The position numbers and the translations under genes were made by a program. Positions 42,341-52,172 of a stretch of 64,000 nucleotides of DNA are shown one piece after another (the stretch's first letter is position 1; each line of letters begins with the position of its first letter). The notes below the pieces were generated by a model that ran no database searches, was not told the origin of the DNA, and saw only the letters and a program-made list of their open reading frames with translations. The stretch is from Granulicella sp. (lineage in GTDB: Bacteria; Acidobacteriota; Terriglobia; Terriglobales; Acidobacteriaceae): NCBI GenBank assembly GCA_027450185.1, contig DAIDKF010000001.1, forward strand, positions 1-64,000, written 5' to 3'.

Positions 42341-43690
42341 TCAGTGGCTTAGGTCCGGTGTGGGGATGCCTTCAGAGATTCTGATCGCAGCCTTCAGCCA
42401 ATCGTCGAGTTGGCCGGTCTGGCGCAGCAGGTTCACCTTGGCCTGGCTGAGCTGAAATTGCGCATGCAGTACGTCAATTGTGCGAGCGCTCTCGGTTAGT
42501 CTTGCGTTCTGTTCGTCGACGGGTGTCATCTGCTCGCCGCTGGAACTTCCGCTCGCCGCTGAGAGTTGGGCGCTGACGACCTTCACCTGCTCCTGCGCAA
42601 TATCCTGATCGATCTGGGCAAGGTCGCTGCGCTTATCCAGTTCTGCTGCGCTGCGTCTCAGCTTGAAGCGGCCTTCGAGGAACTGATTGCGCTGCTGCTC
42701 GGTCTCGAAGTGGGCGCGACTGGCCTCGGCCGCCGCCTCGTCGGCCTGGTGCTGATGCAACCGGTCGTAGATCGGGATCTCCATCTCGAGGTACACGCTG
42801 ACGGCATTCTGGCTCTTCCCCGCGAAGCTGGGGTAGTAGGTGGCATAGCCATTTTGCCCGGTATCGATACGGCTATAGTTGATGCCGAGACTCATCTGCG
42901 GCCGCAGGCGATAGCGGTTCAGGCCAAAGGAGAGTTGCTGTTTGCTTCTCGCACTCGCGACAGCCGATCGGATGCCCGCGCTGTAGGACTGACTTCCGTT
43001 CCCGGCCGCAGCCTGGACGCTTGGCAGATCGGGGATCGAGCTTGGGACCGCTGTGAAGGTTTCGGCTGATAGGCCCATCAGCCGCGAGAGATGATCGCTC
43101 AGGGTCGCTACCTCATCCTGGAGATTGAGTTGATCCAGTTCAATTTGCTTGGCGGTCCGCTGTGCGCGCAGCAGATTCATGCGCGTATCCTGTCCTGCGT
43201 TCAGGCGGGCTTCAACAATGGTGACAAGCCGCATGGCATCTCCGTACTCCTGGGTCATCGTAGCTGCGCATTGCTCGTCGCTGTTGAGATTCAGGTAGGC
43301 AATAACGACGTCCTCCTCCACCTGTTCGCGCATGTCGCTCAATGCGAGCTTCGCCGCCGCCAGCCCCGACGCGGCGGCTCGTATGTTGTCGCGTTGAGAA
43401 TAGTTGAATACCAGAGATTGGCTGGACAGACTGAATACCGTGGGCAACCCGGTTGGCACACCGAAGCCCTGGCCATAGCCTCCGTTGGCGGTGAGGTTCG
43501 GCACATAAACATCGCGGGTTTCGCTCAGCGCAGCCTGTGCCTTCTCCACTGCGGCCTCGGACATCTTTACGCGTGGATCGTTGCGGAGCGCCAGGTCGAC
43601 AGCGGAACTCAGTGAGATCTGCGCCGGCGCACTAACCGACAGCGCCGCCAGCATCACGATGCCCATCGCCCATTCGGTTCTTACGCGCAT
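42341..43690 (-). CDS. TolC-family outer membrane efflux protein
   Basis: SLSSAVDLALRNDPRVKMSEAAVEKAQAALSETRDVYVPNLTANGGYGQGFG. Confidence 0.88.
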   Translation of the reverse strand: MRVRTEWAMGIVMLAALSVSAPAQISLSSAVDLALRNDPRVKMSEAAVEKAQAALSETRDVYVPNLTANGGYGQGFGVPTGLPTVFSLSSQSLVFNYSQRDNIRAAASGLAAAKLALSDMREQVEEDVVIAYLNLNSDEQCAATMTQEYGDAMRLVTIVEARLNAGQDTRMNLLRAQRTAKQIELDQLNLQDEVATLSDHLSRLMGLSAETFTAVPSSIPDLPSVQAAAGNGSQSYSAGIRSAVASARSKQQLSFGLNRYRLRPQMSLGINYSRIDTGQNGYATYYPSFAGKSQNAVSVYLEMEIPIYDRLHQHQADEAAAEASRAHFETEQQRNQFLEGRFKLRRSAAELDKRSDLAQIDQDIAQEQVKVVSAQLSAASGSSSGEQMTPVDEQNARLTESARTIDVLHAQFQLSQAKVNLLRQTGQLDDWLKAAIRISEGIPTPDLSH

Positions 43691-43751
43691 CCTATCCCTC
43701 GGCTCATCCGCACTCGTCTCACCAACTCAACTCCCAACACAGCTACCCGAC

Positions 43752-44798
43752 TTACAGCTCCCGTAGAGCCTGCTTTGCGGGGGCATAGCCTGAAGCCATC
43801 TCCAGCGCCTTGCCAAATTCGATCTTAGCTCCCGCCTTGTTCCCGGTACTGGCCAACATCTTGCCCAGCATCACACGCACCCTGATTACGGGAGCCGCAT
43901 CACTTCTGGCATCGCTCGCGAGATAGTCTCGCAAGGCCTGCTGTGCGACTCCTTGTTCGCGATGCATTTCGTTCAGAAGACTGGCTGCATCGACAATGCT
44001 CGCGTCCCTGGCTCGGTCGACCTCCAGACATTGGTTGAGTGCATGCAGGGCCTGATCGTATTGGCCGCGCCGCAGGTAATAGGCTCCAAGATCGACCCAT
44101 GCATCGGGGCGATTTGCCACCTCGACAGCCGCTCTGAATTCACGTTCTGCTGTTGCATAGTCCTTGCGCTTCTCCGCCGTCAGAGCGAGCATTCTGTGTG
44201 CCTGCTGGGGGAGGCGAGCCGCAACCTGATCGGCCAGCGCGACCGCTTTGTCCAAGCCGCCTCCAACGATTCCAGGAGCGCCGATGTAGAACTCGCTGAG
44301 GTCATTGGCCGCCGCTCCATTGCAGGCATCGAGAGCCACGGCCGCCTCAAAAGCATTTTTGACCTTGAGCGCCAGCCTGAGGCCGGAGAAGGGGCCGGCG
44401 TGTTCGGCCTTCATCCCATAGGCGCGACCCAGCCAGTCCTGCGCCTCGCTGCTGTGTGGGAGGGCGCGCACCGCTTTGGCACACGCCGCAATTGCCTCAT
44501 CGGTGTGGTCCTCTGCATAAAAGCTTCGACAGAGCAGAAGGTATGTCTGCCCATCCATTGGATTGGCCGCCGCAATGCGCTGAAGGCTTGCAACGGCTAT
44601 GTCGATTTGGCCCTGCATTAGCGCCTGCTTCGCAGCGTCCTGCTCTGTAATCAGGCGCGTTGCCGCCACACGTTGCATCGCACGCAGGCTGCCTGCGCCG
44701 AGAGCTAAGCCCAAGGCGATCAGCAGCAGTCGCAAACACGAAGCTGGCCGGATCGAGTTTCGAATCGCACGGGCGATGATGGATCTGGTCAAGAACAT
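43752..44798 (-). CDS. Tetratricopeptide-repeat protein
   Basis: Repeated TPR-like helices (NPMDGQTYLLLCRSFYAEDHTDEAIAACAKAVRALP; AWVDLGAYYLRRGQYDQALHALNQCLEVD). Confidence 0.85.
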   Translation of the reverse strand: MFLTRSIIARAIRNSIRPASCLRLLLIALGLALGAGSLRAMQRVAATRLITEQDAAKQALMQGQIDIAVASLQRIAAANPMDGQTYLLLCRSFYAEDHTDEAIAACAKAVRALPHSSEAQDWLGRAYGMKAEHAGPFSGLRLALKVKNAFEAAVALDACNGAAANDLSEFYIGAPGIVGGGLDKAVALADQVAARLPQQAHRMLALTAEKRKDYATAEREFRAAVEVANRPDAWVDLGAYYLRRGQYDQALHALNQCLEVDRARDASIVDAASLLNEMHREQGVAQQALRDYLASDARSDAAPVIRVRVMLGKMLASTGNKAGAKIEFGKALEMASGYAPAKQALREL

Positions 44799-44803
44799 CT
44801 CCC

Positions 44804-46051
44804 CTACGGATGTACCTTCACGCGAAGACCATCACTCAGTTCGGCTTCCGATGTCGATCCAAGGGCCACTTCATCGCCCTCCTTGAGCCCGCCGAGAAGC
44901 TCAAAACGGGTGAGGTTGGTGAGTCCGACCTGGACGTCCGTCTTGACCAGGTGGCCATCGACGATCCGGTAGACGTAATCGCGTACCCCTTCGGTATGCA
45001 AAGCCTCGCGAGGCAGGCTGAGCACGTTGTTACGCTGCGACTCGGTCACCGTAACGGTGACGTTGGTATCAGGTAAGAGTATGCCGTTGCTGTCGTCGAC
45101 GTTGATCAGGCACTCACCCACATTGCGGGTTCCGCCATAGGTGATGATAGTTGTTGGCGCCTGCATGATGTGGCCGTGCCACTCCTCGCCGGGCTTGGCG
45201 GGCCACACGATTGTTACCGGCTGCCCGGCCTTGAGCTGACCGATCTCGGGCTCATCAAAGTACGCCTTGATCTCCAGCTTGTTCAGGTCGGCGACCTGAA
45301 TCAGCGTATCTCCGGCTGACACAAACTGATATTGAGAGACGGGAATGGCATACACTGTTCCGGCAAATGGAGCATGAATGTCAACTCCCGCAAAGATCGC
45401 CCGCGCGGCATCGACGGCAGCCTGCGCCTGGGTTACCTGCGCCTTTTGAGCTCGGAGATCATCGACTGAATAACGCTCGCCTTTGCGCTCCTGTAGTTGC
45501 GCCAACCGAGCCTGAGTAGCACTTAGCTGATGTTGCGCGAGTGCAACCTCGTTGGCCGAGGCTGCACCCTCCGCCAACAGGTTCTGCAACGCTGTCAGCG
45601 ATGCCTGGTTCTGCTGTAGTTGTATCTTCGTTGAGTTTAGCTCGGCTGCTGCGGTCAGGCGCTCATCCTGTGTGCCTCCCTGCTGCATCGCCTGCAATGT
45701 TGCCACGCTTGATTCAAGACTCGCCTCAGCAGCAGCGAGTTCCTTGCGGGCCTCGCTGTCGTCCATTCGCACCAACTCCTGGCCGGGCTGCACCTGCTGA
45801 CCAAGATGCACGTAAATGTTGTTAACCACCCCAGCCAACGGCGCATGCGCTTCAAAATCTTTCAGAGGCTCAACCCTGCCGTTGGTAGACTTTTTCTGCA
45901 GGAGCGTCTGAGGCTCGACTTTTGCGGCCGTGACCTCCACAATTTGATGCTGGTTGTGAATGTAGAAAAACACCGCGAACCCTGCCGCAATCGCGACAAG
46001 CACCCATACCCACCCGCGCGATTGTGCCGGAACTTGTTGAGCCATAATCAA
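44804..46051 (-). CDS. HlyD/RND-type periplasmic adaptor subunit
   Basis: FEAHAPLAGVVNNIYVHLGQQVQPGQELVRMDDSEARKEL; IHAPFAGTVYAIPVSQYQFVSAGDTLIQVADL. Confidence 0.9.
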   Translation of the reverse strand: MIMAQQVPAQSRGWVWVLVAIAAGFAVFFYIHNQHQIVEVTAAKVEPQTLLQKKSTNGRVEPLKDFEAHAPLAGVVNNIYVHLGQQVQPGQELVRMDDSEARKELAAAEASLESSVATLQAMQQGGTQDERLTAAAELNSTKIQLQQNQASLTALQNLLAEGAASANEVALAQHQLSATQARLAQLQERKGERYSVDDLRAQKAQVTQAQAAVDAARAIFAGVDIHAPFAGTVYAIPVSQYQFVSAGDTLIQVADLNKLEIKAYFDEPEIGQLKAGQPVTIVWPAKPGEEWHGHIMQAPTTIITYGGTRNVGECLINVDDSNGILLPDTNVTVTVTESQRNNVLSLPREALHTEGVRDYVYRIVDGHLVKTDVQVGLTNLTRFELLGGLKEGDEVALGSTSEAELSDGLRVKVHP

Positions 46052-46140
46052 AATGCCAGTATATAAGACGCGCGAGGTTTCACTGGCGCGTCAAAACTTT
46101 TGCTTGCGGCTCATGCTTCGCGTTTCAAATGCCGCCGGCG

Positions 46141-48000
46141 TCACTCGTCCCGGATTGCAGCCGACCGGATCCCAACAATTTCGAGCTCCCATCCGCCAAA
46201 GTCTGGATGCCAGTTTCTGCGCAGGCGATAGGCCAGATCCATCAAGTCTCCGCGCTCCCAACCTTCGGCGTGTGCAAGCGCTGCCCAATCCGTTCGGCGG
46301 CTCCAGGCTATCCCCGCAAAGCGCACCCCGTCGGCAACATCTTCCACGGCCAGCCGAAGATGCCGCTCCTTGATCACGCGCGGCGGGGCCGTAAGCCTCA
46401 CCCCTCGGCTCATAAAGACCGGCTCGGCATTGCCGTGCCCAAAGGGGCCTAACTGCTCAAGCGCTGTCAAAAAGTCAGCCGTGAGCTCGCCCAGCCGCAC
46501 CTCGGCATCGCAGTTCAAGTCTTCCGTCGGCTCTTGCTGGCCCTGGGCGATGGCGGCCAGACGCACCAGACGCTCGCGCAGGTCACTCACCCGATCAGAC
46601 CGCATGGAAAATCCGACCGCATAGGCGTGGCCTCCAAAGCGCGTCAGCAACGGCTCGGCGCCCTGCTCGTGAGCGGCCGTCAGCGCGTTCAGTAGATGAA
46701 ATCCTCGCACTGACCGACCGGACCCGTAGGCGATGCCATCCTCGTGTGTCACCACAACGGCGGGTTTGCCCGAGCGGTCTACTACGCGCGACGCGAGAAT
46801 CCCGATGACCCCGCGATGCCAGGCCTTGCGGCCGTCCGCATCATCGAGCACAAAGCAAGCAGGGGCGCACTCCTCCATGGCCTCCATCTGGGCTTCGATC
46901 GTCCGCAGTGCCTCGGCCTCGGTCGCCCTGCGCTCATCGTTCAGCCGGTGGAGCTTCTCGGCCAGTGCCCGGGCGTAATCCGCGTCCCTGGTCAGAAACA
47001 TCTCAACCACATCCGAGGCGATATCCATCCGACCCGCGGCATTGATGCGCGGCGCCAGGCGAAACCCTACGTCCGTCGCCGAGATCGGCCGGGCGGTATC
47101 GATCTGGGCCAGATCCATCAGTGCCCGTAGCCCCGCCTGCGACGGCTTCCGCAACTCCACCAGCCCCATGGCCGCAATCGTCCGATTTTCGCCCGTTAGC
47201 GGTACAGCGTCTGCAATCGTCGCAATTGCCAGCAGCTTCAGAAAAGAGGGAAGAGTCTTCTCTCGCACTCGCACCCGCTCCGCGTCGTCGCGGGCGGTGC
47301 TCTCCAAGAGGGCTTGCGCAAGTTTGAATACAACCCCAGCCCCGCACAGATCCTTGTAAGGATACCCGCACCCCGGCTGGTTCGGGTTCAGCACGGCTAC
47401 CGCCTCGGGAACGCCTTCCGGTCCCTCTGGCAGGTGATGGTCGGTCACGATCAAATCCAGACCGAGGCGTTTGGCCTCCGCGGCCGCCGCAAACTCCCGA
47501 ATCCCGGTATCGACGCTCACCACCAGTCGCACACCCTCGGCCGCCGCCTCTTCAATCCGGGCGTCCTGCATCCCATAGCCGTCGCGGATACGATGCGGAA
47601 TGTGGTAGCGTACGTCCGCCTTTGCGCCCGATCCGGAAGCTGAGCCGATAGCCGCCGCTGCCCTTTCCATCGCGGTCTTCAGCAGCACAGTCGCCACCGT
47701 GCCATCGACGTCATAATCGCCATAGATCAGAACAGGCTCACGCTTCTCCAGAGCCTGTCGGAGCCGCGCGACGGACTCGCGCATGCCCAGCATGGCGTAA
47801 GGATCGTGGAGCTGGCTGAGTGCCGGATGCAGATACGCCTGTGCTGCATCGATCGTCTCAAAGCCGCGTGAAACCAGCAGCCGCGCAACCGTCTCTGGAA
47901 TTCCGAGCGCCTGCGCCAGTTCTGCCGACGTATCACTCTGCGCAGCGGCAACTACCCACTTCATCTGCTCATTCGCGCCCGCACCCGCTGATTCACCCAC
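46141..48000 (-). CDS. recJ: Single-stranded-DNA exonuclease RecJ
   Basis: EPVLIYGDYDVDGTVATVLL; LDLIVTDHHLPEGPEG; ARINAAGRMD; RFGGHAYAVGFSM. Confidence 0.95.
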   Translation of the reverse strand: MGESAGAGANEQMKWVVAAAQSDTSAELAQALGIPETVARLLVSRGFETIDAAQAYLHPALSQLHDPYAMLGMRESVARLRQALEKREPVLIYGDYDVDGTVATVLLKTAMERAAAAIGSASGSGAKADVRYHIPHRIRDGYGMQDARIEEAAAEGVRLVVSVDTGIREFAAAAEAKRLGLDLIVTDHHLPEGPEGVPEAVAVLNPNQPGCGYPYKDLCGAGVVFKLAQALLESTARDDAERVRVREKTLPSFLKLLAIATIADAVPLTGENRTIAAMGLVELRKPSQAGLRALMDLAQIDTARPISATDVGFRLAPRINAAGRMDIASDVVEMFLTRDADYARALAEKLHRLNDERRATEAEALRTIEAQMEAMEECAPACFVLDDADGRKAWHRGVIGILASRVVDRSGKPAVVVTHEDGIAYGSGRSVRGFHLLNALTAAHEQGAEPLLTRFGGHAYAVGFSMRSDRVSDLRERLVRLAAIAQGQQEPTEDLNCDAEVRLGELTADFLTALEQLGPFGHGNAEPVFMSRGVRLTAPPRVIKERHLRLAVEDVADGVRFAGIAWSRRTDWAALAHAEGWERGDLMDLAYRLRRNWHPDFGGWELEIVGIRSAAIRDE

Positions 48001-48008
48001 GCCCGCAC

Positions 48009-48470
48009 CTACTCGTCGTCGCGGTCATCCACGATAATGTGCCCCAGTTCCGACACCGATTCCATCAACTCCTGGAAGAGGTCGTACCACTCCGTCGCCG
48101 TCTCATAGAGAAAGATCACCCCGCCCTGGGCAAAGCCCAACTGCAGGTAGCCTGTTTTTCCCACGTGCTGCATCAGGCTCTGGGCCTCCTCGAGTTCACC
48201 GGAGTCTCCGTCGGGATACTGCTGGTCGCGTACCTGGCTGATCAGGGTTGCCACATCCTCCGGCTCCAGGATCACATCGCTCATCGTGATAAACGGAGCA
48301 TTGGCGGCCTTCGCATGCTCTACGAAGTCCTTCCACCCGTCCACGTCGTCTTCTTCAAACAGAACGGTCGGCACATCTTCAGGTACAAAGCTCTTCATCC
48401 GCCGCATGCCATGGCCGGCGATGAACGCAACCATATCGTCCTTCACTGCTGTTAAATCGTCAAATTCCAT
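48009..48470 (-). CDS. Acidic hypothetical protein adjacent to recJ
   Basis: 153 aa ORF with consistent coding composition, tight spacing to recJ. Confidence 0.65.
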   Translation of the reverse strand: MEFDDLTAVKDDMVAFIAGHGMRRMKSFVPEDVPTVLFEEDDVDGWKDFVEHAKAANAPFITMSDVILEPEDVATLISQVRDQQYPDGDSGELEEAQSLMQHVGKTGYLQLGFAQGGVIFLYETATEWYDLFQELMESVSELGHIIVDDRDDE

Positions 48471-48540
48471 AGACTCTTATTCTCGCAGATGTTACCGTCA
48501 CCTGACGCGCCAATCTCTGCGTGCTACCCTATCTTTGCCC

Positions 48541-48819
48541 ATGATTTTCTCGAAGGATTACGTCAGCTACCTTGCCCGCCAGACCAGTAAACACCTGGTG
48601 GCGGCAAAGATGATCAAGACCAGCAAGCCGGCCTTGGTGGATGAACGTCTCGCCGCCGCACTGATCGAGGAACTCGCCCTCGAAGATCGCATCAACGACG
48701 AAGTGCGCGTTATCCTCGAAGCCTTTCAGGACGAGATGCTCAAAACCGGCGCCAGCTACCCTGAGATGTTCAAGAAAGTTAAACAGGAATTGGCACGTAA
48801 ATACAAGGCGGTCCTATGA
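48541..48819 (+). CDS. DUF507-family protein
   Basis: MIFSKDYVSYLARQTSKHLVAAKMI...ALIEELALEDRINDEVRVILEAFQDEM. Confidence 0.8.
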   Translation: MIFSKDYVSYLARQTSKHLVAAKMIKTSKPALVDERLAAALIEELALEDRINDEVRVILEAFQDEMLKTGASYPEMFKKVKQELARKYKAVL

Positions 48820-49136
48820 GTGCCATGCGCGGAGCCCCTGACATCAAGTCGACCAACACCACCCGCATCTCCGACGACAAGCTCAACAAGTTGGCTCACA
48901 CCGTCGCTGACGCGCTCGCAGAGATCGATGAAGTGGACTTCCTCGAAGACCGCAACACGATTCGCCAGGAGGCCCGCAAGGCGCTTACCAAGCTTCTGCT
49001 CGAAGAGGTAAAGATCGATGCCGCTGCGCGCCAGAAGATCGCCTCCCAGCGCCGCATCATTCCCGAGGGCTCCCAGGAGTGGGATATCCTCTACCGCAAG
49101 TACTATAACGACGAAGTCAAGAAACTGGGGCTCTGA
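48816..49136 (+). CDS. DUF507-family protein, second tandem copy
   Basis: RISDDKLNKLAHTVADALAEIDEVDFLEDRNTIRQEARKALTKLLLEE; overlaps the previous gene by 4 nt. Confidence 0.8.
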   Translation: MSAMRGAPDIKSTNTTRISDDKLNKLAHTVADALAEIDEVDFLEDRNTIRQEARKALTKLLLEEVKIDAAARQKIASQRRIIPEGSQEWDILYRKYYNDEVKKLGL

Positions 49137-49235
49137 GCGGGCTGTCCTTGCTTCGGGAAGCGGAGGAATCGGCTTCGTTCCGGTTGAGATTTTTGCTATA
49201 CTTGATGAGTTGCAACGGATTCCTCATCCGTTTAT

Positions 49236-49312
49236 GGCGTTATGGTGTAACTGGTTAACACGTCGCCCTCTCAAGGCGAAGAGTCCGGGTTCGAGCCCCG
49301 GTAACGCTACCA
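49236..49312 (+). tRNA. tRNA-Glu(CTC)
   Basis: Anticodon stem/loop TCGCC-CTCTCAA-GGCGA, T-arm CCGGGTTCGAGCCCCGG, encoded CCA. Confidence 0.95.
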
Positions 49313-49329
49313 AAATCTACTGACATATA

Positions 49330-49597
49330 GACCAAAACAGCGATGTTGCCCGCAACACCACGGCCGCGTTTGCCTTTGCGATGGCTGGCGAAGCAGCTCT
49401 CGTCGCCACCACTTCGTCGTCTAGTTCGTAGCTCGGTAGTCGGCCGGCAACTTCCTCAGGCGCATGAAGAGGCTTACCGCTGGGTTGGGTTGGCCCTCTG
49501 CCAGACCATCTGCCGTACGTGCCGCCGCTCCCGTCACGAAGTACTCGATCAGCCGTTGTTGCTGCCTCGTTGCCAGCCGACTACGACGCTCGTACAT
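49330..49597 (-). pseudogene. Truncated, frameshifted IS1595-family transposase remnant
   Basis: Minus strand MYERRSRLATRQQQRLIEYFVTGAAARTADGLAEGQPNPAVSLFMRLRKLPADYRA, then after a frameshift GDESCFASHRKGKRGRGVAGNIAV. Confidence 0.75.
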
Positions 49598-49683
49598 CTG
49601 AAGTGTGCTTTAGCCGCTTCAGCCCTTTGTTATTCAGTGCGAGGTATTCAGGGGGATCTGAACTTAGCGAGGCTCTGATAATG

Positions 49684-49771
49684 TGGCGGACAGACAGGGA
49701 TTCGAACCCTGGATACCTTGCGGTATACACGCTTTCCAAGCGTGCGCCTTCAGCCACTCGGCCATCTGTCC
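49684..49771 (-). tRNA. tRNA-Ser(GGA)
   Basis: GGACAGA acceptor, anticodon GGA in CTTGGAAAG, long variable arm, CCA encoded. Confidence 0.95.
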
Positions 49772-49859
49772 GCTCCGTCGCTAAGCAACCATCTGACTGT
49801 ATCACAGCGTGCCGGTGGAACGCGGAGGTTGGCAGAACTGGCTGGCGATGGCCGATGAT

Positions 49860-50627
49860 TTACCGCGGACCGGACAGGTGATCAGAACTCCAGGTCTTAT
49901 CCACAGCGTTGCACAGTTTCTCCAGCGAGCAATCTACACAGCGCGGCTTGCGCGCGATGCAAACCTGGCGTCCGTGATGGATCAACTCGTGGCTGAACTG
50001 AATCCAGTGGTCCTGCGGAATCACCTGCTCGAGATCGCGCTCGATCTTTACCGGATCGGTCTGGGTTGTGAGGCCGAGCCGCCGCGAGAGGCGTCCTACG
50101 TGCGTGTCGACGACTATGCCTGAAGCGATGCCGTACCAGCTCCCGAGGACGACGTTGGCAGTCTTCCGTGCGACGCCGGGAAGCTGGGTCAGTTCGTCGA
50201 TGGTTTGGGGAACTTTGCCGCCGAACTTCTCGACGAGCACGCGCGCGGCACCCTGGATGTTCTTTGCCTTGGCGCGGTAAAAGCCGGTTGCCCGGATGAT
50301 GCGCTCGAGTTCGGGGAGCGGCGCTTCGGCGAGCTTCTTCGGAGTTGGGTACATGCGGAAGAGCTCGGGGGTGACCTTGTTCACACCGACGTCGGTGGTC
50401 TGGGCGGAGAGGATGGTGGCGATGGTGAGCTCGAAGGCGTTGCGATGGTTGAGCGCGCAGACGGCGTTGGGATAAGCCTTCTGGAGGGCGTCAAAGATAG
50501 CCGCAACCCGCTCGGGCGAGAGCGGGTTGGCGGTCTTCTTACGTGCGGGTTTCTTTGCTGCCTTGGTCGCGGGTGTCACGATTAGCCCAGGCGGTCCAGC
50601 ATCTCCATCGGCTTGAGGCGAACACAA
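49860..50627 (-). CDS. nth: Endonuclease III
   Basis: LTIATILSAQTTDVGVNKVTPELF; LPGVARKTANVVLGSWYGIASGIVVDTHVGRLSRRLGL; CIARKPRCVDCSLEKLC. Confidence 0.95.
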   Translation of the reverse strand: MCSPQADGDAGPPGLIVTPATKAAKKPARKKTANPLSPERVAAIFDALQKAYPNAVCALNHRNAFELTIATILSAQTTDVGVNKVTPELFRMYPTPKKLAEAPLPELERIIRATGFYRAKAKNIQGAARVLVEKFGGKVPQTIDELTQLPGVARKTANVVLGSWYGIASGIVVDTHVGRLSRRLGLTTQTDPVKIERDLEQVIPQDHWIQFSHELIHHGRQVCIARKPRCVDCSLEKLCNAVDKTWSSDHLSGPR

Positions 50628-51385
50628 CTGAAGAGCGGGAAGTCCTTGAGAGTGTAAAGGCTGACCTCGGTCTCGCGGAGCTGCTGGACGAGGTCGAGGA
50701 AGTCTTCGGGGAAGTTGGTCTCGAAGGCAACGACGAACTCCTGGTCGTCGAGGCCGAAGGAGTAGGTAGTGTTGAGCTTGACGCGGGGGTAGAGGAGGCC
50801 GATCCGGATGTGCTCGTCCATGAGGCGCTTGCGCTCAGCGGCAGAAAGGAGGTACCAGGGGCGGGTCTTCCAGAAGGGATAGATGAAGATGTACTTCTGA
50901 CCGCCCGGGCGGATGGCGCCACGGCCTTCGCCCTCGCTCTCATCCTCGCGGTCGATGGTGTACTGCGAGCGCTTGGTCATAGCGAGAAAGCTGTGTGGGG
51001 TGGAGAGATAGCCGCCGAGTGGAGTGGCGAGGAGTTCGGAACGCATGCGGTTGAGCTCGTCGATGGCATAGCCAATCGACCAGACGCACATGTCCACATC
51101 GCCGCGTGTGCCGATGGTGGAGTAGGTGAGGGAGATGAACTCGCCGGGTTTGTTCCAGCGGGTGAGGACGTCGACGAAGGCTTGCTTCTGCGCGGTCTTT
51201 TCCTCGGCCGGAAGGCGGCGCCACTCGGGCATGAGTTTGTAGAAGCTGAAGCACACGATCTGGCGCTTGACGGGGGATGAGCCGTGGGCGGGAGCGCCGT
51301 AGCCGCCTGGCTGGGGGCGGGCTGGGGTTGCGGGTTCGGTGGCGACGGGGGTGGCAGGGGCGGGAGCGTTTACGGCGTCAGACAT
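50582..51385 (-). CDS. Chlorite dismutase-family (HemQ-like) heme protein
   Basis: RQIVCFSFYKLMPEWRRLPAEEK; YIFIYPFWKTRPWYLLSAAERKRLMDEHIRIG; YSFGLDDQEFVVAFETNFPEDFLDLVQQLRETEVSLYTLKDFPLF. Confidence 0.88.
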   Translation of the reverse strand: MSDAVNAPAPATPVATEPATPARPQPGGYGAPAHGSSPVKRQIVCFSFYKLMPEWRRLPAEEKTAQKQAFVDVLTRWNKPGEFISLTYSTIGTRGDVDMCVWSIGYAIDELNRMRSELLATPLGGYLSTPHSFLAMTKRSQYTIDREDESEGEGRGAIRPGGQKYIFIYPFWKTRPWYLLSAAERKRLMDEHIRIGLLYPRVKLNTTYSFGLDDQEFVVAFETNFPEDFLDLVQQLRETEVSLYTLKDFPLFSCVRLKPMEMLDRLG

Positions 51386-51545
51386 GGCTACATGCTAACA
51401 AAGGTCCTGCGCGGATCGCGGGAGTGGATAGGTAACGGCGCAGGCTTTAGCTTCAGGCAGATGGCGAGGCATGAGGATATCGCTACAGAATGACGGTCAG
51501 AAAGTCAGCGGCAACCGCGTGGGCTGGCCGGTATACTAAAGGCTC

Positions 51546-52172
51546 ATGTCCGCAAAATTCATTGCACTTCTAATTTCCTTGATCAGCGCTGGGGGCTATA
51601 CGTCGGTTGTGCTGCTGATGGCGATTCAGTCGGCCTGCATTCCGATACCGTCGGAGGTGATTATGCCGCTGGCGGGGTATGCGCTGGCGCACACGCAGAT
51701 GCAGTTGATCGTGCTGGCGACGGTGGCGTCGCTGGCGTCAAACCTGGGGTCGATCCCGGCGTACTGGGTGGGTGCGCGTGGCGGGCGGCCGATGGTGGAG
51801 CGCTATGGGCGCTATCTGTTGCTGAGCAAGCGCGATCTGGACCGGGCGGACAAGTTCTTCCTGAGTTATGGATCGATTACGGTGCTGGTAGGACGGATGC
51901 TGCCGATCATTCGGACGTTCATTGCGTTTCCGGCGGGAATTGCGCGGATGAACCAGGTGCGCTTCCACATCTACACGTTTATCGGATCATTTCCGTGGTG
52001 CTACGCTCTGGCGTATTTTGGAATGAAGCTGGGTGTGCGCTGGAACAGCGATCCGAGGTTCAAGGCGTTCTTTAACCGCTTCCATCTGGGCGTTGAGGTG
52101 GTGCTGGTGGTGGGATTTGCGTACTTTGTATGGACGCACTGGCAGAATCGCGAGCGGCTGCACCTTGACTAG
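51546..52172 (+). CDS. DedA-family membrane protein
   Basis: IPIPSEVIMPLAGYAL; GSIPAYWVGARGGRPMVERYGRY; GRMLPIIRTFIAFPAGIARM. Confidence 0.92.
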   Translation: MSAKFIALLISLISAGGYTSVVLLMAIQSACIPIPSEVIMPLAGYALAHTQMQLIVLATVASLASNLGSIPAYWVGARGGRPMVERYGRYLLLSKRDLDRADKFFLSYGSITVLVGRMLPIIRTFIAFPAGIARMNQVRFHIYTFIGSFPWCYALAYFGMKLGVRWNSDPRFKAFFNRFHLGVEVVLVVGFAYFVWTHWQNRERLHLD

